This document shows positions 9,571 through 18,006 of a stretch of DNA of 60,418 bases, piece by piece. The DNA lies in the NCBI GenBank assembly GCA_022825665.1, contig JAJDWI010000128.1, forward strand, positions 1-60,418, written 5' to 3'. A model generated the notes under the pieces. The model was not told the DNA's origin. It worked only from the letters and a program-made list of their open reading frames with translations, and made no database searches. The DNA is from Candidatus Poribacteria bacterium (lineage in GTDB: Bacteria; Poribacteria; WGA-4E; WGA-3G). The translations under genes and the position numbers were made by a program. Position 1 is the stretch's first letter. Every line of letters begins with the position of its first letter.

Positions 9571-10953
9571 CTACAAAAAAATCTTACCAGGATTCATTAT
9601 ATTATTTGGGTCCAAAGCAAGTTTTATTGAACGCATAATGTCAACTGCTTTACCATGTTCCTTCTCTAACGCTTCACGTTTACCTATTCCGATTCCATGT
9701 TCTCCAGTACTTGTACCGCCCATTTCTAAAGCAATCTCCACGATCTGACTACTGATATGACGTGCTTCATTCAATTCATCACTGTTGTCAGGTTCCAAAG
9801 GTATCACTACGTGGAAGTTCCCATCACCTACATGTCCAAGCATTGTTGCAAGTAGATTTGTGTTTGCAAGGATAGTTTTAGTTCTTGTTATACATTCCAC
9901 AAGTTGTGAAATCGGCACACATACATCAGTGACGTATCCGACCGAACCCGGTCGGAGATTTAGTGCTGCATAATAACTGTCATACCGAGCTTGCCATAAT
10001 CGTTTTCTATCCTTTTCGTCGGTTGCCCACCGAAAATCAATACTACCGTTTTCAGATGCTATTGTATCTGCTACTCCTGATGATTCAGTGACGGTATTTG
10101 TTGATCCGTGAAATTCTAAGAACAGTGTCGGTGCCACTTGATAATCTAAATTAGAATAGTTGTTAACAGCGTCCATTTGTAGTTCATCTAACAGTTCAAT
10201 GCGCGCAATATTAGTTACCGACTCCATTAGTTTAATGACAGTGTTTACCGCTGCTTCTACATTAGGAAATGCACTGACAACAGCCGCGACTGCTTCTGGT
10301 AAAGGTTTCAATTTTAGGGTTACTTCTGTTATTATTCCCAAAGTGCCTTCTGAACCGATGAATAGTCTTGTGAGATCGTATCCCGCCGCGGATTTCCTCG
10401 CTCTTCCACCGGTCTGTATTATCGATCCATCTGAAGTAACAACAGTTAGTCCAAGGATGTTATCAAACATTGTACCGTAGTAGACAGCACTTGTTCCGGA
10501 AGCACGTGTTGCTGCCATACCACCTAATGAAGCATCGGCTCCTGGGTCAACGGGGAAATGAAGTCGCATCCCATTTTCAGTAAGATGTTCGTTCAATTGA
10601 TTCCGTGTAACACCTGATTGGACAGTAGCATCTCTATCTTTAGAACTAATACGAAGGATTTTGTTCATCTTGTTCAAAGAGACACAGAGCGCGCCTTCTG
10701 TCCCTACCGCTGCACCTTCAACTCCTGTACCTGTACCATAAGGAATTATCGGCACACTATATCTTGCACAGCATTTGACAGTCTCAGATACTTCAGTATT
10801 GGATATTGGAAACACAACCGCATCTGGAGGGGATCCTTGGTGGTAGGAAGCATCCGTTGCGTGTGTTTCTGTAACATCACTGTCTGTGCTAAATCGGTTT
10901 CCAAGTAATGAACGTAATTCTTTATGTAGTTTTTGATAAACGGTGTCATTCAT
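9571..10953 (-). CDS. FAD-linked oxidase, GlcD/D-lactate dehydrogenase family
   Basis: A 460-residue flavoprotein of the vanillyl-alcohol oxidase/PCMH group. The FAD-binding segment IIPYGTGTGVEGAAVGTEGA (about 93-112) and ASGTSAVYYGTMFDNILG are typical of GlcD and D-lactate dehydrogenases; the end STGEHGIGIGKREAL...MNPGKIF holds the catalytic-site His and the family's closing motif. It should oxidise a D-2-hydroxyacid such as glycolate or D-lactate and pass electrons to the respiratory chain. No glcE/glcF iron-sulfur partners are adjacent. The next gene on the strand is a D-2-hydroxyacid dehydrogenase, suggesting related substrates. Confidence 0.88.
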   Translation of the reverse strand: MNDTVYQKLHKELRSLLGNRFSTDSDVTETHATDASYHQGSPPDAVVFPISNTEVSETVKCCARYSVPIIPYGTGTGVEGAAVGTEGALCVSLNKMNKILRISSKDRDATVQSGVTRNQLNEHLTENGMRLHFPVDPGADASLGGMAATRASGTSAVYYGTMFDNILGLTVVTSDGSIIQTGGRARKSAAGYDLTRLFIGSEGTLGIITEVTLKLKPLPEAVAAVVSAFPNVEAAVNTVIKLMESVTNIARIELLDELQMDAVNNYSNLDYQVAPTLFLEFHGSTNTVTESSGVADTIASENGSIDFRWATDEKDRKRLWQARYDSYYAALNLRPGSVGYVTDVCVPISQLVECITRTKTILANTNLLATMLGHVGDGNFHVVIPLEPDNSDELNEARHISSQIVEIALEMGGTSTGEHGIGIGKREALEKEHGKAVDIMRSIKLALDPNNIMNPGKIFL

Positions 10954-11496
10954 GCTATGTGCATTGTAGCATGATTAGTTGATAGTGACAAGGAAAATAG
11001 GAATAACGTGAGTTTGATAAATCAGATTTTTGTATTCGGCAGCATGCGCGTTTGGCATTCTGCATTGGTTAGGAAACCGCACCATAAGCGTCAATTTAGT
11101 GCGTAACGTTAGTGCTTCTGATATACCTTTCGTCCCTCTGGGGCTTGCTGTTAGCAGGATTAACGTTTACTATACACCTGTCGCCTCTCCGAGGCTTTAG
11201 CAAGTATATCTTAGCACCCAGCGGTGCGAAAGGTGTGTAGCACCTAATACAACAAAAACCCAAAGCACCAGCGGTGCGAAAGGTGTGAAGTCTGAAATCG
11301 GTCGGACAAGGAACTATCACAAGAGACAGGTTCTTAAATTGACACCTGTGGTGCGCTTTCCTAACCGCACCGGACTTTGATGTAATATTACCGAATCTAT
11401 TTTTTAATCTTCATCTAACCGCACTATTTACACAGGTTCGGTTAGGAAACCGAACCTACCAAAGTGTCCAAGTAATTACGAATTTTTCTATAATAC
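10954..11496. repeat. Gene-free stretch with dispersed and inverted repeats
   Basis: This 543-base stretch has no supportable gene. It holds one copy of a 41-base repeat (11061-11101, identical at 35357-35397), an inverted partner GTGGTGCGCTTTCCTAACC at 11346-11364, a palindrome GGTTCGG...CCGAACC at 11435-11456, two copies of CAGCGGTGCGAAAGGTGT (about 11219 and 11268), and the CGCCTCTCCGAGGCTTTAG block also found near 35038. It looks like a compound of degraded palindromic elements. Confidence 0.75.
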
Positions 11497-12378
11497 TTAT
11501 TTTTTCTCTAATTCATCAGACAACACTGCAACCAATTCATTCAACGTTGGAAACTTGTCGTGTGCTTCAGGTGATAGGTCTGCGAGATGTGTGTCACTGA
11601 CAAGACGGTACATATCCGCTGCACCTGTCAATATATTCGGTGTCAATCCGACATGTGCAAAAGTATCCGCAATTTCTTCCATTTCTCCAATCCAACGTCT
11701 CGCTTTCGGTGGCATACCCGGTAGTCCTCTTTCCATCCGTTCATAGAGTGTTGCTTGACTCAACTGAAATTCCTTCGTCAGTGCATCAGATACACCTAAC
11801 ATCTCGGCTGCGGTGAGTAATTCTGTGCAAAGTGCGGTCAATCCTTTCGTCAAAGAGGCGTAGCACATCTTTATTGCAGAAGCAAGTCCGATCTCTTCAC
11901 CGAGAGTATGCACATCTAATCCATATCGGTTCAGTTCTGTGAAATCATTTAGCTGCGGTCCCGATGCATAGAAACGAGTTGATCCTGGTCTTCTCGGTGG
12001 TGGACCGATAATAGACGCATCAACGAAGTTACCTCCTGCTGAAGTTATTATATCCCCTATTTTGCGAACCGTTTGGGGTGCAATGGCATTACAATCAGCA
12101 TAAGTTAAATCCGTATCAACGTGCTCCAACGCACTTGCAATAGCCTCAGCAGCAGAAGTCGCTTGTGCTGGCACCATAATTGACATGATCAGGTCTGTTT
12201 CGGTGACGAGTTGCGTATACGTCGATACGTTGGCAATACCTGCTTTCTGCGCTAATTCTTGTGTGCGTTGACTTCTCCCTTTTAAACAGGTGATAACGCG
12301 TAAACCGTTTTCACGAAGTACAGTTCCTACGGTATGTCCCATATCACCAGGACTTAATATTCCAATAGTGTTAGGCAT
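11497..12378 (-). CDS. NAD(P)-dependent oxidoreductase, 6PGDH-like with DUF1932 C-terminus
   Basis: A 293-residue beta-hydroxyacid dehydrogenase-like protein. The N-terminus MPNTIGILSPGDMGHTVG is a Rossmann dinucleotide fold in the form common to DUF1932 proteins; DASIIGPPPRRPGSTRFYASG (residues about 127-147) and the helical C-terminal part with the Lys-bearing IKMCYASLTKGL match the family. Related enzymes reduce or oxidise small hydroxyacids or phosphorylated acids; the substrate is unknown here. A good AAGGGAA precedes the ATG. It follows the repeat-rich gap and is 48 bases from the metal exporter gene. Confidence 0.82.
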   Translation of the reverse strand: MPNTIGILSPGDMGHTVGTVLRENGLRVITCLKGRSQRTQELAQKAGIANVSTYTQLVTETDLIMSIMVPAQATSAAEAIASALEHVDTDLTYADCNAIAPQTVRKIGDIITSAGGNFVDASIIGPPPRRPGSTRFYASGPQLNDFTELNRYGLDVHTLGEEIGLASAIKMCYASLTKGLTALCTELLTAAEMLGVSDALTKEFQLSQATLYERMERGLPGMPPKARRWIGEMEEIADTFAHVGLTPNILTGAADMYRLVSDTHLADLSPEAHDKFPTLNELVAVLSDELEKK

Positions 12379-12426
12379 AAATTCCCTTAATTCAAAGTAG
12401 ATAAACTGGAAGGAAAAATATTTCTT

Positions 12427-13365
12427 CTATATGTGTATACCGACATCATTGAGTGCCTTGAAAACAAGCACTGCACCAAGTACGATAACAACAGTAGCAC
12501 TAATAATCGGAAGACGTTGCAGCCAAACACCCCTGCCAGTGAAACCCTCAATAACAGGCTTTGCCATTACCATAAGGATACCGATAGCGACCAACACGGC
12601 TGCAAGACCCAGTGAGAATGCACATAAAATAATCAAACCCCACGTGAGTTTATTCAGACTAATAGCAAATAACAGCCCAATGAGTGCATCAACACATGGA
12701 ACGATTCCTCCAGAGATGCCAAGCGATAACAAACCCCAGAAACCTGTCCGTTCAGAAGGCACATGACTGTGTGTGTGTCCATTCCCGTGAGAATGGGAAT
12801 GATCGTGAGAATGAGAATGATCGTGAGAATGAGTATGATCATGTGTATGGTCATGTCCATGTTCATGATTATTCGCTTTACCGGAATAATACTGCCTCAT
12901 GTTTTTGGCAAGCAGCCACCCTCCAATTCCAACGATCAATAAGCCAGAAATTAGACTCAACCATATAACAACATCCTCTTGTGCAAAACGATCCTTTGCA
13001 ATCAGGAGTATGACACCGATTGATATGACACTAAAGGTATGAGTGAACGTGACAACAAGACCGAGGAAAATCGCATCAATTATTCTTCCCCTCGTACCGA
13101 CAAGATACGCAGCCACGACTGCTTTACCGTGTCCTGGCGTTAACGCATGCAAACCACCCAGTACGAATGAAACCACTAAGGCGATGATTGCAAACTGTAA
13201 TGTGAGAGGTTGTGTGATTAACTTTTTTATCTTATCACCTGAATGCTCATGATTTGCGTCAGCATAAGCAAAGGCGCATACTACAATAGCGATAATAACA
13301 AGACTGAAAACTGGAAGTAAGTACTTTTTCAAAACTATTATACCCTCGCAAACTTTTGGAGACAT
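12427..13365 (-). CDS. NicO/RcnA-type nickel-cobalt exporter with His-rich loop
   Basis: A polytopic membrane protein of 312 residues. LGGLHALTPGHGKAVVAAYL (near residue 70) is the NicO-family metal motif, and SLGISGGIVPCVDALIGL is the matching second half. Between them a cytoplasmic or periplasmic loop (about 165-205) is packed with alternating His and Asp/Ser, as in RcnA, and probably binds Ni, Co or Zn. The ATG at 13365 overlaps the upstream gene by 28 bases; a TTG at 13332 preceded by GAGGG gives a cleaner start (301 residues) and may be the true one. It lies directly behind the NHL gene. Confidence 0.85.
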   Translation of the reverse strand: MSPKVCEGIIVLKKYLLPVFSLVIIAIVVCAFAYADANHEHSGDKIKKLITQPLTLQFAIIALVVSFVLGGLHALTPGHGKAVVAAYLVGTRGRIIDAIFLGLVVTFTHTFSVISIGVILLIAKDRFAQEDVVIWLSLISGLLIVGIGGWLLAKNMRQYYSGKANNHEHGHDHTHDHTHSHDHSHSHDHSHSHGNGHTHSHVPSERTGFWGLLSLGISGGIVPCVDALIGLLFAISLNKLTWGLIILCAFSLGLAAVLVAIGILMVMAKPVIEGFTGRGVWLQRLPIISATVVIVLGAVLVFKALNDVGIHI

Positions 13366-14186
13366 CTTTCAGCTATCACTTCACTGACATAGATGTCTCC
13401 TTTTGAATCAATCCAAATACCGTGTGGGGAATCACTAAATTGTCCTGGTGCTGTTCCTTTCTCACCCCAACGTCCGATGATCTCTCCGTCAAGTGTCATT
13501 ATACAGATGCTCTGTCGTGCTTCTGCTATGTGTATAATATTGTCTGAATCAATGAATAAATCATTGGGTGATCCGAGTCCTGTCCACTCAGTGAGAAATT
13601 CTCCGTCATTGTTAAAAATTTGACACCGCAGATTACCACGGTCAAGTATATATACCCTATCATTATGGTCTACAGTAACATCGTGCGGCAAGTTGAATTC
13701 ACCCGGACCTGCACCAGATGCACCCCAAGAAACGATAACTTCACCATCAGTGGTCATGCGGTGCACGCGCGATTGACCGTAACCATCAGACACATACATC
13801 TCACCTGATGCAGAGAGGACCGCACGAGTCGGTTCATTAAAAGGGGTTCCTGGTGCTCCTGGCTTATTTACAGTGCCAAAAGTTTGTAATAACTTACCAT
13901 CAAGAGAAAACTTACGGACAGTATGGTCAATTGTATCGGTCGTCCATATTTCATCATCGGGACTTATCCAAACACCATGAGGTTTTTGGAATATGTCCTT
14001 GCCCCATTCTGCAACGAAAGTGCCATCTGCTTCAAAGACCAGCATTGCAGGTTGTGGACTACGATTGTAGACATACACACGGTCATTTGAGTCACATGCC
14101 ACACCTGAAACGAGTCCGAGTTGTGGAATCATCCCCCAATCTTCAACTACCTCATATTGGTAGTCGCCAGTGCCGATAGTTGCCAT
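13338..14186 (-). CDS. NHL-repeat beta-propeller protein
   Basis: A 282-residue protein made of about six NHL repeats, such as VACDSNDRVYVYNRS, KPHGVWISPDDEIWTTDTID, LPHDVTVDHNDRVYILDRGN and SPHGIWIDSKGDIYVSEV. It resembles the lyase half of peptidyl-glycine alpha-amidating enzymes, but a propeller alone does not prove activity. No signal peptide is visible, so it may act in the cytoplasm. AGGAG precedes the ATG. Its stop is a few bases from the alternative start of the metal exporter, so the two are probably co-translated. Confidence 0.82.
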   Translation of the reverse strand: MATIGTGDYQYEVVEDWGMIPQLGLVSGVACDSNDRVYVYNRSPQPAMLVFEADGTFVAEWGKDIFQKPHGVWISPDDEIWTTDTIDHTVRKFSLDGKLLQTFGTVNKPGAPGTPFNEPTRAVLSASGEMYVSDGYGQSRVHRMTTDGEVIVSWGASGAGPGEFNLPHDVTVDHNDRVYILDRGNLRCQIFNNDGEFLTEWTGLGSPNDLFIDSDNIIHIAEARQSICIMTLDGEIIGRWGEKGTAPGQFSDSPHGIWIDSKGDIYVSEVIAERCLQKFARV

Positions 14187-14654
14187 ATAATATCTCCTAT
14201 TGGCTGTAGATTGCTTATATACAATAGAATCTAATATCTGGACAGAGTGTCTATTTCAATATTCAATTACAAATACAAAAACAGGTGTCTTTTGGTTCTA
14301 TATATTGATTGGACCTATCTTTCTTCTTGATGGTTAGGTATAATCATACGTTATTTTTAGTAAAAAAGCAAATAAAAATCACATAATATTCAATGTACAT
14401 ATAGTTTTATGACGAGATTTCGTAGGTATTTATTATTTTATCGTATTTTTTGTGTTAAACTACAATTAATATTTCATTGTTTTATTCCGCTGATTTTTCT
14501 TGCACTTAAAGTGCCATTTCTGTATCATACGGGCAATATAGAATATCTATATTCTGATGTAATGTTGATAATATCCTATCTGTTTTCCTACTAATAACTC
14601 ACCTCAGATTAGTTGATTGGAATGTAATTCAGTTTATACTAAAAGGAGAAAAAA
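14187..14654. other. AT-rich gene-free region between divergent genes
   Basis: This 468-base stretch separates the divergent NHL and LamG genes and must hold promoters for both. I see an isolated TATAAT at 14339-14344 but no convincing matched -35 box. A 61-codon open frame (14409-14594) has no ribosome binding site and low-complexity composition, so I do not call it a gene. Confidence 0.5.
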
Positions 14655-15407
14655 GTGAAATACAGAATTATTGTTGTAATAGGAATTACCATTTTCTTTG
14701 GTTCTATGAGTGTCTTTGCAGCAGGTTTGTCGGATGGTCTTGTTGGCTATTGGCCCCTGGATGGCAACGGTAAAGACGAATCAGGTAATGGACATGATGC
14801 TGAATTGAAACAAGGTGCGAAATTCACTGATAAAGGTTGGATGAATGGTGCAGTCGAGTTTGATGGAGCAGGTGGTCATGCAGTTGTTGATGCTGATTTT
14901 CAGTTGACAACGATTGCAGTCACAGTGGTTGCGCGTATCAACGGTTGGAAAACGATTGACTGGTCTGGTATTGTTGTGGGACGAAGCGATCCATCATCTT
15001 TCTGGTTGGGAGTTGCTGCGAATAACACATTGACCTATGTTTGGAACGATAACTCTGCAGCCACATGGAATTGGCAAGGAGCACCAGCAATTCCGCAAGA
15101 CAAATGGGCACTGGTGGCAATAGCCATTGAAGAAGATAAGGCAACAAGTTATATCTATCACAAAGATGATGGCAGACTTGATTCTGCAGAAAATAAAATT
15201 GCACATATTGAACAGACAATAAAAAATCTGAAATTCGGGTGGGACGAATGCTGTGGAGCAAGGTATTTCAAGGGCATTATTGACGAGGTAATGATTTTTG
15301 AACGGACGCTAAGTGCTGGTGAAATTGAAGATCTCGCTGTCGGTGGGTTGCCTGTTGAAAGTAAGGGTAAACTCGCTACCACTTGGGGTGATTTAAAAGG
15401 AAAATAA
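14655..15407 (+). CDS. Secreted LamG-like (concanavalin-fold) protein
   Basis: A 250-residue exported protein starting at GTG 14655 behind a strong AAAAGGAG. Residues 1-22 form a signal peptide (MKYRIIVV...FAA). The rest is one LamG/laminin-G-like jelly roll: LSDGLVGYWPLDGNGKDESG opens it, and IIDEVMIFERTLSAGEIEDL closes it, both standard in bacterial LamG_3 domains that bind glycans. The last 15 residues, ESKGKLATTWGDLKGK, are a tail outside the domain that recurs in three other secreted proteins or remnants in this window. It converges on the NHL-barrel gene. Confidence 0.88.
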   Translation: MKYRIIVVIGITIFFGSMSVFAAGLSDGLVGYWPLDGNGKDESGNGHDAELKQGAKFTDKGWMNGAVEFDGAGGHAVVDADFQLTTIAVTVVARINGWKTIDWSGIVVGRSDPSSFWLGVAANNTLTYVWNDNSAATWNWQGAPAIPQDKWALVAIAIEEDKATSYIYHKDDGRLDSAENKIAHIEQTIKNLKFGWDECCGARYFKGIIDEVMIFERTLSAGEIEDLAVGGLPVESKGKLATTWGDLKGK

Positions 15408-15419
15408 TCGCTATTTCAT

Positions 15420-15436
15420 GGTTATTAAAAATAACC
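15420..15436. terminator. Small AT-rich hairpin between convergent genes
   Basis: GGTTATT and AATAACC form a 7-bp stem with a three-base loop at the junction of the two convergent genes, overlapping the last codons of the minus-strand gene. It could end both transcripts weakly. Confidence 0.35.
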
Positions 15437-17212
15437 GATTATATATAAAACGGCACGTATAGTGTCCGCTTGCTGAAATCCAGTGGCATAAAGGTCATTA
15501 GTTTCATCTATGTATGTATAGTTATTCTTGCCGAAGAAATGTGTAATTTCAAAGTTCATACGGAATGATCGACTTAAGTCGAAATAGATACCACCACCCC
15601 AATCGGAGAGTCTCGCGTAGAAATCGAAAAATCGGTAGTTGCTGAGATCAAGTGCATCGTTGATGAAATCAAGGTTGATCGTGCTAAAGTACGCGTACAC
15701 TCGTGCTTCACGATAATTGTATATGCTATGGTCTCGGATCCAAGTTAAATCAAGTTGGACACGGTTATCCCAGGATGTTTCCGTTGTTTTATCATCCTGA
15801 TTGAAGCTGCCACGGAAATCCTCAAATTCACGGGCACGGTAATAACTTGTATCTGTCATGTGGACAAACGTCAGTTGGTTAGAAAGACCGATACGATAGT
15901 CCTCATTTAAATCATAAGAGAAAGTTAGATTCACATCTGCAGCATCCTGAACAATCTTTTCATCAAAGTCAGATTTCGTATATAGATCCGCATCAAGATC
16001 ATCCTGATTATCAATTTCTATGTCGTGAATATCCCTTGTATAGCGGAGTTTCAGTTCAGTTTGGAACATTGAAGAAAACAGAGATGTTGTTGGTGTGTAT
16101 TTCCTAAACTGTAATGCTGTCCGATTGAGATAATACAAGTTCCCAGACAGATCAATTCCTTTCAGTTGTAGATTGACATCAGCCTCAACCTCACGTTGAA
16201 AAGGGATGAGTAGTTTTTGTGTATATTTACCATCGGTGGTAAACCGTTGTATTCTACGCAATCGATATCGATACGTTCTTGTGAAACCGTCAATTCGTCG
16301 TGTTGGGTCATCAAGACGTTTTGGAAGAGTAGAGAGAAAATCCTTTAGATACTTTGCCTTATCCGCAACGAGTAGCGTGCCATCGGTTAAGACAGTGATC
16401 CGAAATGGTTCTACAAATTGTCCTGCTGCATCTCCATATTCACCGAATGCGTCTAAATATTTTCCTTCAGGATTATATTTCACCACCCGATGTCCCTTTT
16501 CATCAACAATGTAAAGGTTTCCTGTATTATCTACAGTCATATCAACTGGATGAATTACTTGTCCTGCTCCCGGTTGTGAAATAGCATAACGCAAAATAGG
16601 TTTACCATCGGCATCAAGTTTATAGATTATACCATCGTCGTAAACATAAAGATTGTGATGAGTATCTACTGTGAGTAGGAAGTCGCGTGTTGTGTCACCT
16701 TGTGGAATAATTAGGGCATATTTACCATCACTGTCTAAACCGGGTGCAGCAAATTCAAGGTTATCAATCCTTTTGCTGAAATTCTGTAACGGAAAAGTCG
16801 CGACAAATTGTCCTTGTGCATCAAATTTGTGGATACAGGGACCGTAGTTGAAAATTTTCGGATTATCTGTACCTTCAATATGTTCAAGAATCCAATCCAT
16901 TACATAAATAGAACTATCTGTCCCAACAGCAATAGCTGTTGGATTTAGAAATCGGAATGGTGCATCTTCTGTTGTTTTTATATCAAATACGAATGTTCCA
17001 ACATCATTGAACTTGTGGATTTTGAAGTTATCTGTATCGGTGACATAGACTGACCCATCCTGTCCAAACGCCATAGACAAGGTTTTCGCAAATTGTCCTT
17101 TTCCTTCACCTTTTCCACCGAATTCTCCAACAAATTTGAACTCATTTGCTGCGTTTATACTTAACGGCATTAGCAACATTATAGAAAGTATCAGGATTAT
17201 CTTCTTATGCAT
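15425..17212 (-). CDS. Outer-membrane NHL-propeller/beta-barrel fusion protein
   Basis: A 595-residue exported protein. Residues 1-21 are a signal peptide (MHKKIILILS...INAA). Residues about 25-300 are NHL repeats (GQDGSVYVTDTDNFKIHKF, PVDMTVDNTGNLYIVDEKGH, PFRITVLTDGTLLVADKAK). From about 385 to the end the sequence turns into alternating polar/aromatic strands (TELKLRYTRDIHDIEI, DVNLTFSYDLNEDYRIGLSN, FRMNFEITHFFGKNNYTY) and ends in YIIGYF with a terminal Phe, the mark of outer-membrane barrels. I infer a barrel displaying or holding a propeller. No TonB box or plug is visible. The ribosome binding site is weak. Confidence 0.78.
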   Translation of the reverse strand: MHKKIILILSIMLLMPLSINAANEFKFVGEFGGKGEGKGQFAKTLSMAFGQDGSVYVTDTDNFKIHKFNDVGTFVFDIKTTEDAPFRFLNPTAIAVGTDSSIYVMDWILEHIEGTDNPKIFNYGPCIHKFDAQGQFVATFPLQNFSKRIDNLEFAAPGLDSDGKYALIIPQGDTTRDFLLTVDTHHNLYVYDDGIIYKLDADGKPILRYAISQPGAGQVIHPVDMTVDNTGNLYIVDEKGHRVVKYNPEGKYLDAFGEYGDAAGQFVEPFRITVLTDGTLLVADKAKYLKDFLSTLPKRLDDPTRRIDGFTRTYRYRLRRIQRFTTDGKYTQKLLIPFQREVEADVNLQLKGIDLSGNLYYLNRTALQFRKYTPTTSLFSSMFQTELKLRYTRDIHDIEIDNQDDLDADLYTKSDFDEKIVQDAADVNLTFSYDLNEDYRIGLSNQLTFVHMTDTSYYRAREFEDFRGSFNQDDKTTETSWDNRVQLDLTWIRDHSIYNYREARVYAYFSTINLDFINDALDLSNYRFFDFYARLSDWGGGIYFDLSRSFRMNFEITHFFGKNNYTYIDETNDLYATGFQQADTIRAVLYIIGYF

Positions 17213-17265
17213 CGTTTATTAGAGGTTTCTATGTTATCAGATGGGAAAGCGTTAAAGATTTATAG

Positions 17266-17691
17266 TTAGTTCGATTCAGATATGTCAATTTCGTTTCTTT
17301 TCCGTATGTTATCAAGGATTCCATTGATAAATTTTGGTGAATTTTGAGTACTATATGATTTAGCAATTTCAATTGCTTCATTTATTGATGTTGCTGCATC
17401 AATTTCATCAATATAAAGTATTTCGTATGTAGCAAGTCTTAGGATAGACAAATCTACAATTGGCATTCGATGAAGTTTCCAATTATTGGAAGTAGCCTTG
17501 AGTTCAGCATCTATTGCTTCAAGATTTGTTGTTGTGCCTTCAACAAGTTGCTGAGTAAATTGTCTATTTACGGCTGGTGTGTCTCGATTGATCCAAAATT
17601 GTTTGATGACAAGTTGTACCGGTTCAGCATTGAGGTGAATCTGATAAAGCATCTGCATCGCTACGACGCGAGACTTTCTACGTGAGGGCAT
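17266..17691 (-). CDS. nusB: Transcription antitermination protein NusB
   Basis: NusB, with NusE (S10), joins the antitermination complex that protects rRNA transcription. From ATG 17691 the protein has 141 residues, the normal NusB length: it opens MPSRRKSRVVAMQMLYQIHL and carries the signature RMPIVDLSILRLATYEILY and ATSINEAIEIAKSYST with PKFINGILDNI near the end. The longer frame to 17784 adds 31 residues that fit nothing. A GGAA lies upstream. It sits 53 bases upstream of the NHL-barrel gene, which is probably chance. Confidence 0.93.
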   Translation of the reverse strand: MPSRRKSRVVAMQMLYQIHLNAEPVQLVIKQFWINRDTPAVNRQFTQQLVEGTTTNLEAIDAELKATSNNWKLHRMPIVDLSILRLATYEILYIDEIDAATSINEAIEIAKSYSTQNSPKFINGILDNIRKRNEIDISESN

Positions 17692-17872
17692 AAATGTTCC
17701 ATTTAAATAGTGTATACGATGTGTTATATTATACGGGTTTTTAGGTGGTATGTCAAGAGGAAATACTTGGGTGGCAAGAACCATTCAGTTTGTAAGAATT
17801 CTCTGTTTATGATTGTTACAAATAGTTTATATCGTATATCGGGTCTCGCTTGTGTAGTTCAACATGACACGC

Positions 17873-17904
17873 GTAGTCGGAGCGAGCACAGCGACCTCCG
17901 ACAT
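17873..17904. repeat. Palindromic repeat, GTAGTCGGAGCGAG family
   Basis: GTAGTCGGAGCGAGCACAGCGACCTCCGACATG is one of three related copies; the others lie at 35066-35093 and 53149-53234. A fragment of the 41-base repeat (reverse of GCGTCAATTTAGTGATTCTT) follows at 17933-17952. Confidence 0.65.
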
Positions 17905-18006
17905 GGTGTCTGAACAAGTAATTCAGACAGACAAGAATCACTAAATTGACGCTAATAGGTGGTTGGGTACCACACCTATCAATCCAATGTTTTATTTTTT
18001 CTCAGA

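Noticed and set aside
11096-11320. Minus-strand open frame of 74 codons
   Set aside because: Built from dispersed palindromic repeats that recur near 35000.
12760-12870. Short tandem-like repeats (GAATGATCGTGAGAATGA) that could suggest a CRISPR or minisatellite
   Set aside because: They encode the His-rich loop of the metal exporter in frame; there are no regular spacers.
14409-14594. Plus-strand open frame of 61 codons before the LamG gene
   Set aside because: AT-rich, no ribosome binding site, no family pattern.
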